Origin: Mycobacterium sp.
Lineage (GTDB): Bacteria > Actinomycetota > Actinomycetes > Mycobacteriales > Mycobacteriaceae
Assembly: GCA_016197405.1 (NCBI GenBank)
Contig: JACPVR010000007.1
Span: 310,001 to 374,000 of the forward strand
Direction: 5' to 3'
DNA: 64,000 bases
Numbering within the stretch: position 1 is the stretch's first letter; each line of letters opens with the position of its first letter. Shown one piece after another: positions 55,387-64,000 of this stretch. The notes beneath the pieces are model-generated. The model ran no database searches. It was not told the origin of the DNA and saw only the letters and a program-made list of their open reading frames with translations. A program made the position numbers and the translations under genes.

Positions 55387-56546
55387 CAGCCGGGAGCTCC
55401 CGAACGTGGCGGAATCTGGAATGGATCTGCGGCCTGCCCGGACAGGTTCGCCACCGCGCCGGTGAGGAAATCCGGCGGATTCACCACCTCGTCGAGGTGT
55501 TTCATGTTCGGATCCAACCCCGACGTCGTGAAGATGGTCTCTCCAAGCCGGCGAGCGGTCAGGTCGATCGTGACGAAAGCGTTCAGGAAGTCACCGCGCA
55601 CCGCCTGTTTGAGGTAGGTGCCCGGCAGAGGATACGTCGGCAGGTACGGCATGGAGTCGACCAAGTCGTCAGCGCTGTCGGCCAACGCTTTTACGACCGG
55701 GTAAGCATCCTTGAGATCCGCGGCGAAATCGACTTTGGTCTGCCGAAGCACCCGCGCCGCGACTTCTGAGAGCCGCCTCAAGGCCGTGAAAGCATCGACC
55801 ACGTGATCGGCGTTGTCGTTGAGCACGCGCAGTGCCCCTGGTAGGGCATCGAGCGCGCGTGCCAGTTTGTCGTTGCCCCCGGCCAACGTCTGCGCCACAC
55901 GGTTGAGTCCCTCGGCAGCAGCGATGATGTCGCCGGTCTGGTGATCCACCGAAGTCGCGAGCTCGGCGAGGCGGGGAATGAGCCCGTCGAACTCGCCCGC
56001 CCGGCCCACCACGGCCGCGTAGAGCTCGTCGGTGATGTCCTGTAGGGCACCGAGATTGCCTTTGCTGACGACGATGCCCAGCGACGAAAGCACGTCTTCG
56101 GTGGTGGGGTAACTGGCTGCCTGTCTGATCGGGATCGTCGCGCCGTTGGTCAGATGCCCGACGGCGGCAGTGGTCTCCGGGGCGGCGAGTTCGATGTGTT
56201 GCGATCCCAGCAACGAGGTTTGGGCCACTCGCACCACGGTGTTGGCGGGAAGGTCGACCTGCGAGGCCAACGAGAGTTTCACGGCCGCGTAGAAACTGCC
56301 GTCTGTGCGCTGCATCGCTTCGACACCCGACACGCTGCCCACGGTGACGTCGTCGACTTTCACCGGCGAGTTCTGGGGAAGACTCGACACGTTTGGCAGT
56401 TCGACGGTAATGACGAACGAGCCCTGGCCATGGCCGATGGTGCCCGGCATATCTAGAGAATTCACACCCGCGAACTGACATCCGGATACGACGCACGCGA
56501 CGGATGAGAATCCCGCGATGCTGCGGGCGATGCGTGTGATCTTCAT
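55386..56546 (-). CDS. mceE: Mce-family lipoprotein E
   Basis: A 386-aa Mce protein with a lipoprotein signal, lipobox VVSGC near residue 23, as expected for the fifth gene (LprK-like) of mce operons. The MCE domain follows (GQGSFVITVELPNVSSLPQNSPVKVDDVTVGSV). ATG 56546 (MKITRIARS) shares one base with the mceD stop. Confidence 0.93.
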   Translation of the reverse strand: MKITRIARSIAGFSSVACVVSGCQFAGVNSLDMPGTIGHGQGSFVITVELPNVSSLPQNSPVKVDDVTVGSVSGVEAMQRTDGSFYAAVKLSLASQVDLPANTVVRVAQTSLLGSQHIELAAPETTAAVGHLTNGATIPIRQAASYPTTEDVLSSLGIVVSKGNLGALQDITDELYAAVVGRAGEFDGLIPRLAELATSVDHQTGDIIAAAEGLNRVAQTLAGGNDKLARALDALPGALRVLNDNADHVVDAFTALRRLSEVAARVLRQTKVDFAADLKDAYPVVKALADSADDLVDSMPYLPTYPLPGTYLKQAVRGDFLNAFVTIDLTARRLGETIFTTSGLDPNMKHLDEVVNPPDFLTGAVANLSGQAADPFQIPPRSGAPG

Positions 56547-57847
56547 CAGCCACCTTCGTGCGGGACGGGGGGAGGGAGCAACATGCCGGCCAGGTCGCCT
56601 TCGGCCGGCGCGGCCGGCGGAGCAACCCCGGGCGCCGGCAGCCACTGCAGTTGTGAAACGGGAGTCTGTGCCTTCCTGGCCGTTTCTGGTGTGTCGTAGA
56701 TGATCTGGCCTTTGTAGGCGGTGATGTTGGTGATCGGGTGCATGAGGATCGGTGGGTAGTTGGCGGTCAGGCGCCTCAGTACCGGCGCCATTCGTTCCCG
56801 GCAGATCTCCGCGCGCCGGTAGTAGTCCGGTGTCGCACCTGTCTCCACCGATCCGCAGATGAACTGGACGGGGTTGGCGAACGATGGGACCGTCAGGATG
56901 CCGGCGACCGAGCCTTGCGCGGGGTTGTAGATGTTGTAGAAGTTCTGCAGGCCATGCGGCGCAACGTGCAGGATCTGTTCGAGGTCCTCGCCATGGTCGT
57001 TGAGAAGACCGGTGAAGTTCGTCAGCTTGTCGATCTGGCCGACAAGGGCATCGTTGTTGTCACGCAGGAAACCGCGAACATCTGCCAACGCGTGGTTGAG
57101 GGTGTCCAGTGAGGCATCGAGATCGGTCGAACTCTCGGCGAGCACTTGTGACACCGAGGCGACGTTTCCGGAGAACTGGACGATTTCCTCGTTGCTGTTC
57201 GACAGTGCATCCACCAGGGTGTGCAGATTTTTTATCGTTCCCAACAGGTCGGTACGCGAATCACCCAGCCGCCCTGCGGTCTTCGACAGTGCCTGCACGG
57301 CCTGGCGGAACGATCCGCCGGTGCCGTCGAATGTATCGGCAGCTTGGTTGACGAATTCGGTGAGTGGACCCTGCATCGAGCCGGGCGCAGGTCCCAATTG
57401 GGCACTGAGCTGGGTGAGCTGGGATTTGACGTCATCCCACTCCACGGGCACCGCGGTGTGGTCGACGTTGATGACGGTGCCGTTGGCCATCGTCGGGCCG
57501 TCGGCATAAACCGGTGTGAGTTCGATGAACCGGGCGGAGACGAGGTTGGGTGCAACGAGCAACGCTTGAGCATCGGCTGGAATCTGCACTCCCGCGTCGA
57601 CGGTCATCGCTACCGCGGTGTGCTTCGCCGACGGCTCGATCGAGATGACCGAGCCGACTGGCACTCCCGCCACTTTGACCTCGTCACCGGGGTAGAGCCC
57701 GACTGCCGAGGGGAAGTACGCCCGAATCTGCAGGACGTTCGGCCGTGGCCACACGACAAACGCCCCAGCGCTCGCCAGTACCAGGAGGGCGACAAGTAGC
57801 GAAACGCGTACGCGGTTTCGCTGCGAGAATCTCGACGCGACGGTCAT
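56546..57847 (-). CDS. mceD: Mce-family protein D
   Basis: A 433-aa Mce protein. The N-terminal anchor is LLVALLVLASAGAFVVW, and the MCE domain has GLYPGDEVKVAGVPVGSVISIE. A long helical region follows. ATG 57847 overlaps the mceC stop by 4 nt. No frame disruptions. Ends in a Pro-rich tail. Confidence 0.93.
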   Translation of the reverse strand: MTVASRFSQRNRVRVSLLVALLVLASAGAFVVWPRPNVLQIRAYFPSAVGLYPGDEVKVAGVPVGSVISIEPSAKHTAVAMTVDAGVQIPADAQALLVAPNLVSARFIELTPVYADGPTMANGTVINVDHTAVPVEWDDVKSQLTQLSAQLGPAPGSMQGPLTEFVNQAADTFDGTGGSFRQAVQALSKTAGRLGDSRTDLLGTIKNLHTLVDALSNSNEEIVQFSGNVASVSQVLAESSTDLDASLDTLNHALADVRGFLRDNNDALVGQIDKLTNFTGLLNDHGEDLEQILHVAPHGLQNFYNIYNPAQGSVAGILTVPSFANPVQFICGSVETGATPDYYRRAEICRERMAPVLRRLTANYPPILMHPITNITAYKGQIIYDTPETARKAQTPVSQLQWLPAPGVAPPAAPAEGDLAGMLLPPPVPHEGG

Positions 57848-58917
57848 GGCGACTTCGGCCTGGTGATGGCGCGATCGACGATGAAGCCGCGCAGGAAGTC
57901 GGCCAAACTGTCCGGTAGCTTGCCCGGCTGGAAGTAAGCATCCAGCGCCATTCCGGTGATCTGCGGTGGGGGCACTCCGTAGACGTTGGCGCTGAACCCA
58001 GGTCCAGAACCCACCACCTCACCAAGCTGGGAGGCGAAAGACGGTAGCCGGCGCAATGACTCGTCGATCTGGGCGCGTCGGGTCTCGAGGTTGTCCAGCA
58101 CCAGGTTCAGCTTGCTCAACGCAGGACCGAACTCTTTGCGATTGTCGGCGACGAAGCCCGAAATCTGACGTGCCACGTCGTCGATCCCGCTGATTAGAAT
58201 CCCCAACGACTGCCTCCTCTCGGACAGGGCGGCGAACAGTTGGTTGCCCTCGGTGATGAGCTGGTTCATCTGTGTCGATCGGCGAGCCAGGACGTCGGAC
58301 ACCGTCTTGGCGCGGGAGAGCAATTGTTGAACCTGTTCGTCGCGGGCGTTGACCGATTGCGACAGTGCCGTCACGCCATCGAGTGCGCCGCGAAGCTGCG
58401 GGGTGGCGTCTCGCATAGCGTCGGTCAATACACCCAGCGCCTGGGTCAGCCGAGGCTTGTCCAGGTCGCCCACGTTACGTCCGAGGTCCTGTAACGCAGT
58501 GCTCAGTGAATACGGAGTTGTTGTGCGTCCCAAGGGGATCGATGTCACTGAGCCCGATCCCGCCGGTGCCACCTCCAGTGCCTTCTGGCCCAACACGGTA
58601 TCGGATTTGATCGCGACCGTTGTCTGGTCGCCGACCTGCAGCCCAGGCGGGACCGTGAAACCGATCTTCGCCGACCGGTTGACCAGTTCGACGGAGGTGA
58701 CTTTTCCCACGCTGTAGCCGAAAACCTGAACGTCGCTACCGGGTACGACGCCGGCTGCGTTGGTGAAGAAGGCATCGCAATGGCGCCCCCGCGGCCAGAA
58801 CGGCAGTGCCGAGTATCCGAACGACACCAGCATGATGCAGACCACCAGCACGACACCGAATATGCCGGCGCGCAGCGGATCCCGTCGTGTGGCTGCGGGT
58901 TCACTTGGTGAAGGCAC
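57844..58917 (-). CDS. mceC: Mce-family protein C
   Basis: A 357-aa Mce protein with an N-terminal anchor (AGIFGVVLVVCIMLVSFGYSAL), then the MCE domain with GVVPGSDVQVFGYSVGKVTSVEL. GTG 58917 (VPSPSEPAATRRDPL) is chosen because AAAGGG lies just upstream and it overlaps the mceB end by 17 nt; a longer N-terminus would be unusually Ser-rich. Confidence 0.9.
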   Translation of the reverse strand: MPSPSEPAATRRDPLRAGIFGVVLVVCIMLVSFGYSALPFWPRGRHCDAFFTNAAGVVPGSDVQVFGYSVGKVTSVELVNRSAKIGFTVPPGLQVGDQTTVAIKSDTVLGQKALEVAPAGSGSVTSIPLGRTTTPYSLSTALQDLGRNVGDLDKPRLTQALGVLTDAMRDATPQLRGALDGVTALSQSVNARDEQVQQLLSRAKTVSDVLARRSTQMNQLITEGNQLFAALSERRQSLGILISGIDDVARQISGFVADNRKEFGPALSKLNLVLDNLETRRAQIDESLRRLPSFASQLGEVVGSGPGFSANVYGVPPPQITGMALDAYFQPGKLPDSLADFLRGFIVDRAITRPKSP

Positions 58918-59932
58918 ATCGCCCTTTCGTCGGGTCGACGGGAGCGGCGGCGGGGATGAGGATGTCACTTCCAGCCGGGCCGTTGATCTTGAACTTGATC
59001 GAGCAGAAGAAGATGTTGAAGAACGATCCGTAGGCACCTAGTGACGCAAGTCGCTTGTAGTTCTCCGGCATTCGGTCCAGTACCGCGTTTACCTCACCCT
59101 TGCGTTGGTCCAACGTCGTGGACAGCGGGCGTAGGTTCTCGATCACGCCCTGCAGCGGATGCCGCGAGGATGCGAGAAGATCGGTGAGATCGCTCTGGGC
59201 ACTGGCCAGGGGCTCGATCGCACCAGAGATCGGGTCGCGGCCCCGGCTCAGCGTCGTGATGAGTTTCTGCAACTGGTCGATGCTTGTGTCGAGCTGCGAA
59301 CTCTTTGCGTCGACCGTTCCGAGAACGGAGTTGAGATTCGTGATGACGTCGCCGATGAGCTGATCACGCGCTGCCAAGGTCTGGGTGAAAGATCCCGTGC
59401 TCGACAGCACCTCCGTCAGCGGACCGCCGTTGCCCTGCAGCAACTCGATGACGGCATTGCTGACTTCGTTGACCTTCGTTCCGTCGAGTCCCTTGAGGAC
59501 CGGACGCAGGCCGCCCAGCAAGGCATCGAGGTCCAATGCGGGTTGGGTGTTGGATCGCGGGATGGTTGCGCCCGCTGGCAGCTTGCGAAGGTCTCCCGGG
59601 CCGGCGGTGATTTCCAGATAGCGGTTGCCGATGAGGTCCTCGTACCGAATGACCGCACGCGTCGACCGATACAGCTGGTATCGGTCGTCGACGTCGAAAG
59701 TGACATTGACGTGATCGCCGGCAATCGCAATGTCTTTCACGCTGCCAACGGTGATTCCCGCGATCCGGACGTCCTGGCCGGTCTTCAGCCGTGACACCGA
59801 CGCGAACTCGGCGTGAAATTCGTGACCTGAGCCAAAGTGAAATTTGCCGAACGTGACCACGAGCCCCGCAGCGACGAGGATCATCACCACCGTGAATACG
59901 GCCACCTTCAGGCCACTGCGGCTACCCGGCAT
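58901..59932 (-). CDS. mceB: Mce-family protein B
   Basis: A 343-aa Mce protein. Anchor VAVFTVVMILVAAGLVVTFG at the N-terminus, MCE domain with SRLKTGQDVRIAGITVGSVKDI, and the usual C-terminal Cys-containing segment (FFCSIKFKI, GRCAF). ATG 59932 shares one base with the mceA stop, so all six genes are translationally coupled. Confidence 0.93.
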   Translation of the reverse strand: MPGSRSGLKVAVFTVVMILVAAGLVVTFGKFHFGSGHEFHAEFASVSRLKTGQDVRIAGITVGSVKDIAIAGDHVNVTFDVDDRYQLYRSTRAVIRYEDLIGNRYLEITAGPGDLRKLPAGATIPRSNTQPALDLDALLGGLRPVLKGLDGTKVNEVSNAVIELLQGNGGPLTEVLSSTGSFTQTLAARDQLIGDVITNLNSVLGTVDAKSSQLDTSIDQLQKLITTLSRGRDPISGAIEPLASAQSDLTDLLASSRHPLQGVIENLRPLSTTLDQRKGEVNAVLDRMPENYKRLASLGAYGSFFNIFFCSIKFKINGPAGSDILIPAAAPVDPTKGRCAFTK

Positions 59933-61176
59933 CAGTAGTCGTCCCGCTCTGCATAGGCACCGTTGAACAGGAACTGCAGAGTCGAGGGCGCGTCGAACTG
60001 CAACTCGGTGTTCGGTTGGTACGGGATGTAGGCGTTGTCAGTCACCAGGAATGGCGCGTGGTAGAAGGAGCCGCTGACTTGCTTGCTGGGCAGATTCGGC
60101 AGCCCTCGGCAATTCGGGCCTCCTGAGGCATTGACGATCGGGAGGCTCTCGGGGTAGGTGTACGGAGCCGACCCGGGTTGAAAGCTCACGGAGACGAACA
60201 GTCCCGGGACTGTCCCGCCGAGGCTCGGCCCGTACCGCTTGTCGAGGATCGAGATGGCTTTGAAGATGCATCCGTATTCGGGGGAGTAGTCCGCGAGCAC
60301 CTTCAGCGGAGCGCGCAGCCGTTGGATGGCTGCGATGAGGTCGTTCTCGGCGGGCGCCAGCGTGTCGTACCCGTTGTTCGCGACACCGGCAGCGGCGAGC
60401 AAGGTCGCGGTGAGGTCGTTGCGGGATTCGACGATGGTGTTGCTGATCGGTGCAACGTTGTCGGATGTCTGCAGGAGGTCTGGGGCGGCATCGGCGTACG
60501 CGTTGGCAACCTCGGCGGTCTTCTGGAAGTCGCGCTGCAGCGTCGGCAACTTCGGGTTGATCTGTGCCAGAACGGTATTGATGCCGGCCAAGGTGGCGCC
60601 GAGATCGTCGCCGTTGTTGCGCAGTCCCGTGCTCACAGCTGTGAGAGTCGCGTTGAGTTCCGCCGGATCGATCTTGTGCAGAGTGTTCACCAGGCTCTGG
60701 AAGAGGGTATTGACCTCTACCGAAACCGAGCCAGCCTGCACTCGGGCGCCAGGTGTCAGATGTTGCGGGGACGGCGCCTCTGGGGGAACGAACTCCACGG
60801 CTTTGGCGCCGAACACCGTATTGCTGGCGATTCGGACGATGGAGTTGGAGGGAATGAAGTCCATCTGATCGCTGCGGATGGCCAGTGTGAGATGCGCGTT
60901 GCCGCCGTCGTATTCGACGGTGCGCACTTTGCCGACCTGGACGCCGAGGTATTTGACCTTGGCGTCGGGTTCCATCAAGAGGCCAGCCCGCGGAGAGGTC
61001 ACCGTGACGGTGGCGGTCGATATGAACGCTGCGGTGTAGGCGAGGTAGGTCAACACCAGCGCCGTGGTGATCGCCAGGCAGAGCACAGCTGCCGCGATCC
61101 TGACAGCGACGCGGTGCGAGATCCCCTTAAGCAATCGCTGCACCTGTTCTCTGGGTATCGGGTTCGCCGACCTCAC
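59932..61176 (-). CDS. mceA: Mce-family protein A, first gene of a yrbE-less operon
   Basis: A ~414-aa Mce protein. Anchor AAAVLCLAITTALVLTYLAYTAAF, MCE domain with SPRAGLLMEPDAKVKYLGVQVGKVRTVEY, then the helical region. The start is taken as GTG 61176; upstream ATG codons at 61215 and 61227 fall inside the operator palindrome and would leave no room for a promoter. In every mce operon I know two YrbE permease genes precede mceA; here the strand switches at once to an unrelated gene. Confidence 0.9.
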   Translation of the reverse strand: MRSANPIPREQVQRLLKGISHRVAVRIAAAVLCLAITTALVLTYLAYTAAFISTATVTVTSPRAGLLMEPDAKVKYLGVQVGKVRTVEYDGGNAHLTLAIRSDQMDFIPSNSIVRIASNTVFGAKAVEFVPPEAPSPQHLTPGARVQAGSVSVEVNTLFQSLVNTLHKIDPAELNATLTAVSTGLRNNGDDLGATLAGINTVLAQINPKLPTLQRDFQKTAEVANAYADAAPDLLQTSDNVAPISNTIVESRNDLTATLLAAAGVANNGYDTLAPAENDLIAAIQRLRAPLKVLADYSPEYGCIFKAISILDKRYGPSLGGTVPGLFVSVSFQPGSAPYTYPESLPIVNASGGPNCRGLPNLPSKQVSGSFYHAPFLVTDNAYIPYQPNTELQFDAPSTLQFLFNGAYAERDDY

Positions 61177-61208
61177 TTCCGCATGACGCGAAAGGCGACG
61201 ACTTGGCA

Positions 61209-61227
61209 ATAGCATGGCACATGCCAT
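61209..61227. promoter_or_regulatory. operator copy 2 upstream of mceA
   Basis: Identical 19 nt to 52983-53001 (ATAGCATGGCACATGCCAT), again followed by one base and a T4 run. The palindrome centre lies about 42 nt upstream of the preferred mceA start. This copy predicts joint control of the mce operon and the EBP-like gene. Confidence 0.75.
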
Positions 61228-61385
61228 CTTTTGTAGGCAATGGCTGGTCTGTGACGGAGGGTGCGACGACGTGGTAGCGGGCGTAGTAGTAACTCGGTGT
61301 GCTGAATCTCGTTTCTCGGCTCATGCCGCCACCGGGGGGTCGGGTGGCGTTTGGCGGTGTGGGGTACGGGTATGCCGAGCATCAA

Positions 61386-62420
61386 ATGCCCGTCAGCCCA
61401 TCGTCAATCCTGCTCATCGCCGATCCCGGTGCTCCGGCGGCGATCGCCGAACGTCTTGCTGATTCGCTACCGAATGCGCTCGCGGACCGGGCTGCCGCCG
61501 AAGGCAGGTGGGACGTGTCGGTTCGGCACCAGTCCTACCCGCTCGATGAGCACGCTGAGGTCTCAGAGGTGATCCGCACCATCGACCCGGCCGGCGAGAC
61601 CGAGGACATCGTCATCTATCTGACCGATCTGACACGACGTCTCGGGACGACGCCAGTTATTGCCGACATCAGCTTGCAGAACCGGTTCGGACTGATTTCT
61701 CTTCCTGGACTGGGCGGTTGGTCCATCGACCGCCGGGTGAGGAAGTTGGCTCAGACGGTCGTGGCCGAGGTGACGTCTCGATCAGAGAAGAAGCATCGAC
61801 CCGCAACGCGGCTGACGCGGACCCAGGACGGTGATGTCGTCCGCTACATCGCGCCGGCAGGCCTGTCACGCCTGCGGCTCCTGGTCGGCATGGTCTATGC
61901 CAACCGCCCGTGGCGATTGGCTGCCGGTATGTCCAAGATGTTGATGGCGGCGTTCGCCGCCGGGGCCGTGAGCCTCGCGTATCCGACGATTTGGCAGTTG
62001 TCCGACACCATGGGTCCCTGGCGGTTGAGCGCGACGACAATCCTGGCCACCGTAGCGATGATCGCCTGGCTCATAATCGACCACAAATTGTGGGAACGGC
62101 CGCCATCGGCCGACGAACGTCAGCGCGCGGTGCTGTACAACGCAGCGACTGTCGTCACCCTGACAGTCGGCGTCGTCATTCTGCACATCGGTCTCTTCGT
62201 CCTCCTGCTGCTGACGGCATGGTGGACGCTTCCGCCGCAAATGGTCGCTCAGAATATCGGCCATCCCGTCTTCCCCTCCACCCTGTTGTTGATGGCCTGG
62301 CTGGTGGCGGCGGTCGCAACATTGGGCGGGGCCCTGGGATCGGGATTGGAGGACGACAAGGCCGTCAAAGCGGCGGCATATGGGGTTCGGCAACGCCAGC
62401 GATTCGACACGTCGAACTGA
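61386..62420 (+). CDS. Membrane protein of unknown function
   Basis: About 344 aa. A soluble N-terminal ~190 residues begins with a beta strand and loop (SILLIADPGAPAAIAERLADSL) and has EDIVIYLTDLTRRLG, then four membrane helices with a cytoplasmic loop (KLWERPPSADERQRAVLYN). I do not recognise the family. ATG 61386 (MPVSPSSIL) is preferred; GTG 61299 would add a Gly-rich N-terminus without homology-like features. It is divergent from the mce operon but its promoter does not obviously carry the shared operator. Confidence 0.7.
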   Translation: MPVSPSSILLIADPGAPAAIAERLADSLPNALADRAAAEGRWDVSVRHQSYPLDEHAEVSEVIRTIDPAGETEDIVIYLTDLTRRLGTTPVIADISLQNRFGLISLPGLGGWSIDRRVRKLAQTVVAEVTSRSEKKHRPATRLTRTQDGDVVRYIAPAGLSRLRLLVGMVYANRPWRLAAGMSKMLMAAFAAGAVSLAYPTIWQLSDTMGPWRLSATTILATVAMIAWLIIDHKLWERPPSADERQRAVLYNAATVVTLTVGVVILHIGLFVLLLLTAWWTLPPQMVAQNIGHPVFPSTLLLMAWLVAAVATLGGALGSGLEDDKAVKAAAYGVRQRQRFDTSN

Positions 62421-62465
62421 CGCACGCGTCCAGGAGCAGTGGCCGCTCGAGACCAACCCGGCCGA

Positions 62466-64000
62466 CTACGTCCCGAAGTGCTCGTGGACCTGGCGGATCG
62501 CCATCGATCCCTCGCCGACCGCGGAGGCCACCCGTTTGACCGAGCCGCTACGCACGTCTCCAACCGCGAAAACACCGGGTTGGCTGGTCTCGAGCATCAT
62601 CGGCGGTCGCTCGGTGCCGTGCCGGGCACCGTAGAGTGCGGCTGGTCCGGTCGGGACGAAGCCGCGGTCGTCGAGTTGCACAGCGCCGGCGAGCCACGCG
62701 GTATAGGGATCCGCGCCGATGAAGACGAACAGCGAGCGCGTCTGGATCGAGTGCCGCTCACCCGTGCGGTTGTCCTCGATCACCACCTCGCGGAGCTTGT
62801 CGTCTCCGTGTACCTCCCGGACCTCGGTGCGCGACCGGATCGTCACGCGGGGATGCCCGTCGATCTGGTCGATGAGATACCGGGACATCGTCTTGCTCAG
62901 GTCCTCGCCGCGGATCACCACATACACCCGGGAAGCCTGTCCGGCGAGGAAGACCGCCGCTTGCCCCGCGGAGTTGCCGCCCCCGACGATGACCACCGGT
63001 CCGGTGCCGCACAGCAACGCCTCCTGAACGGTGGCGGCGTAGTACACGCCGTTGCCCTCGAACGATTCGAGTCCGGGAACGGCGAGCCTGCGATACTTGG
63101 CCCCCATCGCCAGCACAACGGCCCTGGCTATCACTGTCGCACCATCCGCCAGCGTCAGCTGGTGCTGATCGTCACCGGATTCCAACCGGATGATCTCCGC
63201 GGACAACAAGATCCGCGCTCCGAACTTCGCGGCCTGCAGGGCAGCGCGTTCAGCCAGGTCGCCTCCGGAGATGCCACCAGGGAAACCCAGATAGTTCTCG
63301 ATCCTCGACGACGTCCCGGCTTGTCCGCCGGTCGCAATACGCTCCACGGCCACGGTGGTCAGGCCGTCGGATGCCGCATATACCGCCGCACCCAGCCCCG
63401 CGGGACCGGCGCCCACCACGACGACATCGGCTTCGCCGGGCGCCGCGTCTGGAACCGGCAGTCCGACGCGCCGGGCGAGCTCCGCGTTGGACGGGTTGCG
63501 TAGCACCGCACTGCCCCAGATAACCACCGGTGTGTCCTCGGCGCCCACCCCGAACCGCTGGAGCAAATGTTCGGCCTGCGGATCGCGTTCGAGGTCGAAC
63601 CAGCGGTGCGGTAACCGATTTCGTGCGGCGAACTCGCGCAACCGAATGGTGTCGGGGGAGTAGCAGGAGCCGATGATCCGGAATCCGGATCCCTCCTGAA
63701 TGAGCAAGCAGCGCCGCCACAGGTACGCGCGCAGTATCAGGTCGCTGAGCGCCGGATCATGGGCGACCAGATCCCGCACCCGTTCGGTCGGGACCACGAG
63801 CACTTCACCGGGCTCCACCACCTCGGCGGTGTAGAACGCTGCCTGGCCCTCGAGATCGCCCAACTCGCCGAGGAACCGCCCGGGGCCGTGGACCCGGGTC
63901 ACCCGCCGGTTGCCCGCGTCGTCTGCGATGCTGACGGCCACCTTGCCGGCCAGGATGACGAAGAAGTAGTCGGCGCGCTCACCTTCACGCACGAGCGTCT
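62466..64000 (-). CDS. cNMP-binding-domain / thioredoxin-reductase-like flavoprotein (partial, N-terminus outside window)
   Basis: Over 510 residues are visible. The end of a cyclic-nucleotide-binding domain (VAVSIADDAGNRRV, then GPGRFLGELGDLEGQAAFY) comes first, then a glutaredoxin-like ~90-residue segment (GSCYSPDTIRLREF, single Cys), and a thioredoxin-reductase-like FAD/NADPH domain (VVGAGPAGLGAAVYAASDG; VIVGGGNSAGQAAVFLAG). Where thioredoxin reductases have CATC, this protein reads VYYAATVQE, so the disulfide centre is missing. Gene continues past the window end. Confidence 0.85.
   Translation of the reverse strand, partial: TLVREGERADYFFVILAGKVAVSIADDAGNRRVTRVHGPGRFLGELGDLEGQAAFYTAEVVEPGEVLVVPTERVRDLVAHDPALSDLILRAYLWRRCLLIQEGSGFRIIGSCYSPDTIRLREFAARNRLPHRWFDLERDPQAEHLLQRFGVGAEDTPVVIWGSAVLRNPSNAELARRVGLPVPDAAPGEADVVVVGAGPAGLGAAVYAASDGLTTVAVERIATGGQAGTSSRIENYLGFPGGISGGDLAERAALQAAKFGARILLSAEIIRLESGDDQHQLTLADGATVIARAVVLAMGAKYRRLAVPGLESFEGNGVYYAATVQEALLCGTGPVVIVGGGNSAGQAAVFLAGQASRVYVVIRGEDLSKTMSRYLIDQIDGHPRVTIRSRTEVREVHGDDKLREVVIEDNRTGERHSIQTRSLFVFIGADPYTAWLAGAVQLDDRGFVPTGPAALYGARHGTERPPMMLETSQPGVFAVGDVRSGSVKRVASAVGEGSMAIRQVHEHFGT

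Noticed and set aside
61176..61227. mceA start at ATG 61227 or 61215
   Set aside because: These codons lie inside the shared operator palindrome; translating the operator is unlikely, and GTG 61176 gives a normal Mce N-terminus.
52102..61300. ssrA-integrated genomic island with attachment repeat
   Set aside because: No integrase, transposase or repeated copy of the ssrA 3' end was found by eye within the window; kept only as a question under findings.

Overview
The window is high-GC DNA from a mycobacterium, most likely a free-living Mycolicibacterium or Mycobacterium. The evidence is a complete type I NADH dehydrogenase locus, an fprA-prfB-ftsEX-smpB-ssrA backbone, many FadE, TetR and F420-type enzymes, an Mce operon, a DUF222/HNH protein, and a tmRNA tag (ADSNQRDYALAA) almost identical to the one I remember for M. 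tuberculosis. No PE/PPE genes were seen. Many genes use leaderless starts, with a TANNNT box 5-8 nt before the start codon.

Layout. 1-14266 (minus): nuoA to nuoN, tightly overlapping, with nuoN cut by the window edge; an orphan response-regulator-like gene lies just upstream. 14896-22858 (minus): a nine-gene catabolic operon made of a homogentisate-dioxygenase-like enzyme, alpha/beta hydrolase, family III CoA-transferase, HMG-CoA-lyase-like enzyme, TetR, acyl-CoA dehydrogenase, APH-like kinase, DUF6285 and a SnoaL-like protein. The last part resembles the LvaABC/ACAD10-11 route, in which a kinase phosphorylates a 4-hydroxyacyl-CoA. 22944-26204: a Tat-exported multicopper oxidase divergent from copC/copD. 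26206-28956: a TetR and a small flavoenzyme operon. 29015-33474: fadB4-like gene, a trypsin-nuclease fusion protein, an aldo/keto reductase and a GNAT. 33467-36927 (minus): hisN-like gene, fadE24, fadE23.

36950-42570: small membrane protein, DUF222/HNH protein, PPOX protein, TetR, Baeyer-Villiger monooxygenase, fprA. 42799-52102 (plus): prfB, mscS-like, proline/threonine-rich protein, ftsE, ftsX, smpB, DMT transporter, GGDEF-EAL protein, a mycothiol-dependent-isomerase-like protein and ssrA (tmRNA) with a strong terminator.

52153-61176: a lipid/sterol-type module consisting of an emopamil-binding-protein (EBP/EXPERA)-like membrane protein, a divergent TetR and a six-gene mceABCDEF operon without adjacent yrbEA/yrbEB permease genes. 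An identical 19-bp palindrome-bearing sequence sits upstream of both the EBP-like gene and mceA, which predicts one regulon. 61386-64000: an unknown membrane protein and the end of a cNMP-domain/thioredoxin-reductase-like flavoprotein that lacks the redox CxxC.

The most promising new systems are (1) the EBP-like/TetR/orphan-Mce regulon, (2) the dioxygenase-plus-LvaABC-like operon and (3) the protease-nuclease fusion. No gene-free stretch exceeds 300 bases.
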